This document shows, in pieces, positions 62,215 to 64,000 of a DNA stretch of 64,000 bases. The notes beneath the pieces are model-generated. The model did not search any database and was not told the DNA's origin. It was given only the letters and a program-made list of their open reading frames with translations. The translations under genes were made by a program, and so were the position numbers. This DNA comes from Chitinophagaceae bacterium DXS (GTDB lineage Bacteria; Bacteroidota; Bacteroidia; Chitinophagales; Chitinophagaceae), in NCBI GenBank assembly GCA_030345135.1, contig CP128386.1, positions 4,818,548-4,882,547 of the forward strand, written 5' to 3'. The stretch's first letter is position 1. Every line of letters begins with the position of its first letter.

Positions 62215-63771
62215 TTGAACATATCGCTTGCGAATATTGACTATCTGGTGCTGCTGTGCTATGTAGCTGCGCTGTTTTTTATTGGTATATACCTTAAAAA
62301 AAAGAAAAACGACAACGATCTTTTTTTGGGAGGGAGATCTTTAAAATGGTGGCAGATAGGATTTTCTTTATTTAGCGCAAATGCAGGGCCAACCATGCTG
62401 ATTGGGTTTGCGGGCATTGGGTTTTCGCAGGGCGTGGTTGGTAGCAACTTTGAGTGGTTCGCATGGGTCTTTCTAATGGTGCTGGCCATGTTTTTTCTGC
62501 CGCATTACCTCGCTACAAAAATCTCAACTGTTCCGCAGTTTATGCGATTGAGATTTGGTAGCCGGGCCTATGGTTTTTTAGTGATCTATAGTTTGATTTC
62601 CATCCTGTTTGCGTGGCTGGGAAGCACCTTGTATGCAGGAGGCTTGCTTATATCACAGATCTTTGGCTGGTCGTTGTTTAAATCTGTAATCCTGGTTGCT
62701 TGTGTGGCAACAAGCTTTACAACATTTGGTGGTTTTAAGGCTGTTGTACGGACCGGCATTTTTCAGGCAATTATTATCATCATATCGTCCATTATTTTGA
62801 CGGTGCTGGCTTTACACAAAGTTGGAGGTATACATAAATTAGTCAACGCTGTTCCGGGTAATTACTGGAAGCTATTCAGGCCTGCATCCGATCCTGAATA
62901 TTCCTGGGTTGCTGTTATTGCAGGCTATCCGGTTGTTTCTCTTTACTATTGGTGCACAGACCAGACCATCGTACAGAAAACACTGGCGGCAAAAAATCTG
63001 CAACAAGGGCAATATGGTACAATATTTATTTCCTTTCTCAAAGTATTAATGCCGCTGATCTTTATTTTTCCGGGCATCATGTGTTTTGTGCTATATAAAC
63101 AATCGGCCCAACCTGATAACGCTTATATAACGCTTGTTAAACACTTAATGCCACATGGTCTTCTTGGGCTGAGCATTGCTGCGTTATTTGCTGCGTTGGT
63201 TGATGCTGTGTCTTCGGGATTAAATTCTTTCAGTACTGTTTTTACGTTAGATGTAATAAGCAGGTTCTTCGATCTGTCGGATAGGCAAAAACGTTATACG
63301 GGTAGATGGATAACCGTGCTGACCGCAATTTGTGCCGTGCTTATTGCAATAATGTTCTCCTGCTCCGGGAAAGGCTTTTTTGAGTTAAGCCAGGGGCTGG
63401 TTTCAATTCTTGCACCGCCGTTAACTGTTGTATTTCTGAGCGGGATACTCTGGAAAAGAATTAATAACATAGGAGCGGAAGTTGTATTGTACGGCGGAGG
63501 GTTGTTGTGCCTGATTATTGGAACATGTCATGTGCTTGGTTATCCACATCAGGGTTTCTGGCCGCATTTTTTGTTACTGTCGTTTTATATATTTTGCGTA
63601 TTACTTGTGGTGATTGTTGTGGTGTCACTTTTTACAAAGCCCACAAGAGGTGCTGTTCTGCCGTCGCTGATTGATACCAATCGCAATATGAATTATAATA
63701 GCAGAAAGGTTTGGATTTTGTGGGGATTGCTTGCAGTTGTAATGACAATAATTTATTTTCTCTTTAGTTAA
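62215..63771 (+). CDS. Sodium/solute symporter (SSS family), TTG start
   Basis: Inner-membrane Na+-coupled sugar transporter of 518 residues with about 13-14 membrane segments. SSS features include DNDLFLGGRSLKWWQIGFSLF (in parts: DLFLGGRSLKWWQIG), the FSANAGPTMLIGFAG region and LYYWCTDQTIVQKTLAAKN. There is no ATG between the upstream stop and the conserved N-terminus, so TTG at MNISLANIDYL is the likely start. It is 10 bp after the enolase-superfamily gene. In the operon it would import the sugar oxidised by the aldo/keto reductase. Confidence 0.93.
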   Translation: MNISLANIDYLVLLCYVAALFFIGIYLKKKKNDNDLFLGGRSLKWWQIGFSLFSANAGPTMLIGFAGIGFSQGVVGSNFEWFAWVFLMVLAMFFLPHYLATKISTVPQFMRLRFGSRAYGFLVIYSLISILFAWLGSTLYAGGLLISQIFGWSLFKSVILVACVATSFTTFGGFKAVVRTGIFQAIIIIISSIILTVLALHKVGGIHKLVNAVPGNYWKLFRPASDPEYSWVAVIAGYPVVSLYYWCTDQTIVQKTLAAKNLQQGQYGTIFISFLKVLMPLIFIFPGIMCFVLYKQSAQPDNAYITLVKHLMPHGLLGLSIAALFAALVDAVSSGLNSFSTVFTLDVISRFFDLSDRQKRYTGRWITVLTAICAVLIAIMFSCSGKGFFELSQGLVSILAPPLTVVFLSGILWKRINNIGAEVVLYGGGLLCLIIGTCHVLGYPHQGFWPHFLLLSFYIFCVLLVVIVVVSLFTKPTRGAVLPSLIDTNRNMNYNSRKVWILWGLLAVVMTIIYFLFS

Positions 63772-63820
63772 CGTGCCGCAGCGGCAATAACATAAGATCT
63801 AATAGCTATAATTATAAATA

Positions 63821-64000
63821 ATGCAGACATATAAATACCGTTCGTTTAAAGCTGTAATGTTTGTTCTTTTAATCACATTATGTTCATGCAAACACAAAGA
63901 AAAGACTGTCATAAATGAAAGCGTTAAAACAAAGGAGCTTGTTTTTGTTGTGAACCTGGTTGAGGATGACAAAAAAGTGCAGGAATATTTAAACTACCAC
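63821..64000 (+). CDS. Lipoprotein resembling L-rhamnose/L-fucose mutarotase, partial at window edge
   Basis: Only 60 codons are in the window and the frame is still open at the edge. The start MQTYKYRSFKAVMFVLL with LITLCSC (C23 or C21) is a lipobox. The beginning of the mature part, ELVFVVNLVEDDKKVQEYLNYH, resembles the N-terminal strand and helix of rhamnose mutarotase-type proteins (shown in parts: FVVNLVEDD, QEYLNYH). It lies 49 bp after the symporter and completes the sugar operon theme. A periplasmic location would be unusual but is known for Bacteroidota relatives. Confidence 0.6.
   Translation, partial: MQTYKYRSFKAVMFVLLITLCSCKHKEKTVINESVKTKELVFVVNLVEDDKKVQEYLNYH

Overview
The window looks like chromosomal DNA of a Bacteroidota bacterium, most likely a member of the Chitinophagaceae or a close relative. 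The evidence is a SusC/SusD pair, many lipoproteins with short Bacteroidota-type lipoboxes, starts without obvious Shine-Dalgarno sequences, CRTAC1-like repeat proteins, a GH92 mannosidase, a two-component propeller sensor kinase, and dispersed microsatellite-like intergenic repeats. I saw no rRNA, tRNA, CRISPR array, transposase or phage gene.

Layout. Bases 1-6156 (minus strand) form a storage operon: LOG-family phosphoribohydrolase, PPK2 polyphosphate kinase, glycogen phosphorylase and glycogen debranching enzyme (cut by the left edge). Bases 6.9-11.1 kb hold envelope proteins of unknown role. Bases 11.4-17.1 kb hold a complete RND efflux operon (adaptor, pump, outer-membrane channel). Bases 17.4-19.3 kb hold a DUF4136 lipoprotein, a beta-barrel protein and a small secreted protein. 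Bases 19.5-23.1 kb (minus) hold regulators: a TolB/FlgO-like protein with a winged-helix-like N-terminus, a small unknown protein, and a membrane-embedded sigma-54 activator. Bases 23.5-26.0 kb hold a secreted beta-helix/FN3 protein. Bases 26.8-28.4 kb hold a two-gene operon of a CYTH-like protein and a FUSC-like membrane protein. Bases 28.5-31.6 kb (minus) hold a BlaI repressor, a BlaR1-like M56 sensor and a secreted protein that shares a charged heptad coil with that sensor.

Bases 32.3-35.1 kb hold a secreted monooxygenase-like protein, a YVTN propeller and a Tat-exported dienelactone hydrolase. Bases 36.1-50.7 kb are a carbohydrate-utilisation locus: SusC, SusD, CRTAC1-like lipoprotein, GH92 alpha-mannosidase, vanadium haloperoxidase/PAP2 lipoprotein and a convergent sulfatase. 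A carboxymuconolactone decarboxylase-like gene follows. Bases 52.2-59.6 kb are a signalling cluster with two paralogous NarL-type response regulators, a propeller/Y_Y_Y histidine kinase and a multi-PAS HisKA_3 kinase. Bases 60.1 kb to the right edge are a sugar operon: aldo/keto reductase, enolase-superfamily protein, Na+/solute symporter and a mutarotase-like lipoprotein (partial). It would fit uptake and oxidative breakdown of a deoxysugar such as L-fucose or L-rhamnose.

Non-coding structure is rich. Three 8-bp GACNGTAA arrays begin right after stop codons, always in the sense direction of the preceding gene. There is also a 7-bp array, a 44-nt element present twice in opposite orientation, a 106-bp tandem repeat, and a 16-bp motif present four times around the signalling cluster. 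Most functional statements rest on motif recognition by eye; no database search was run.
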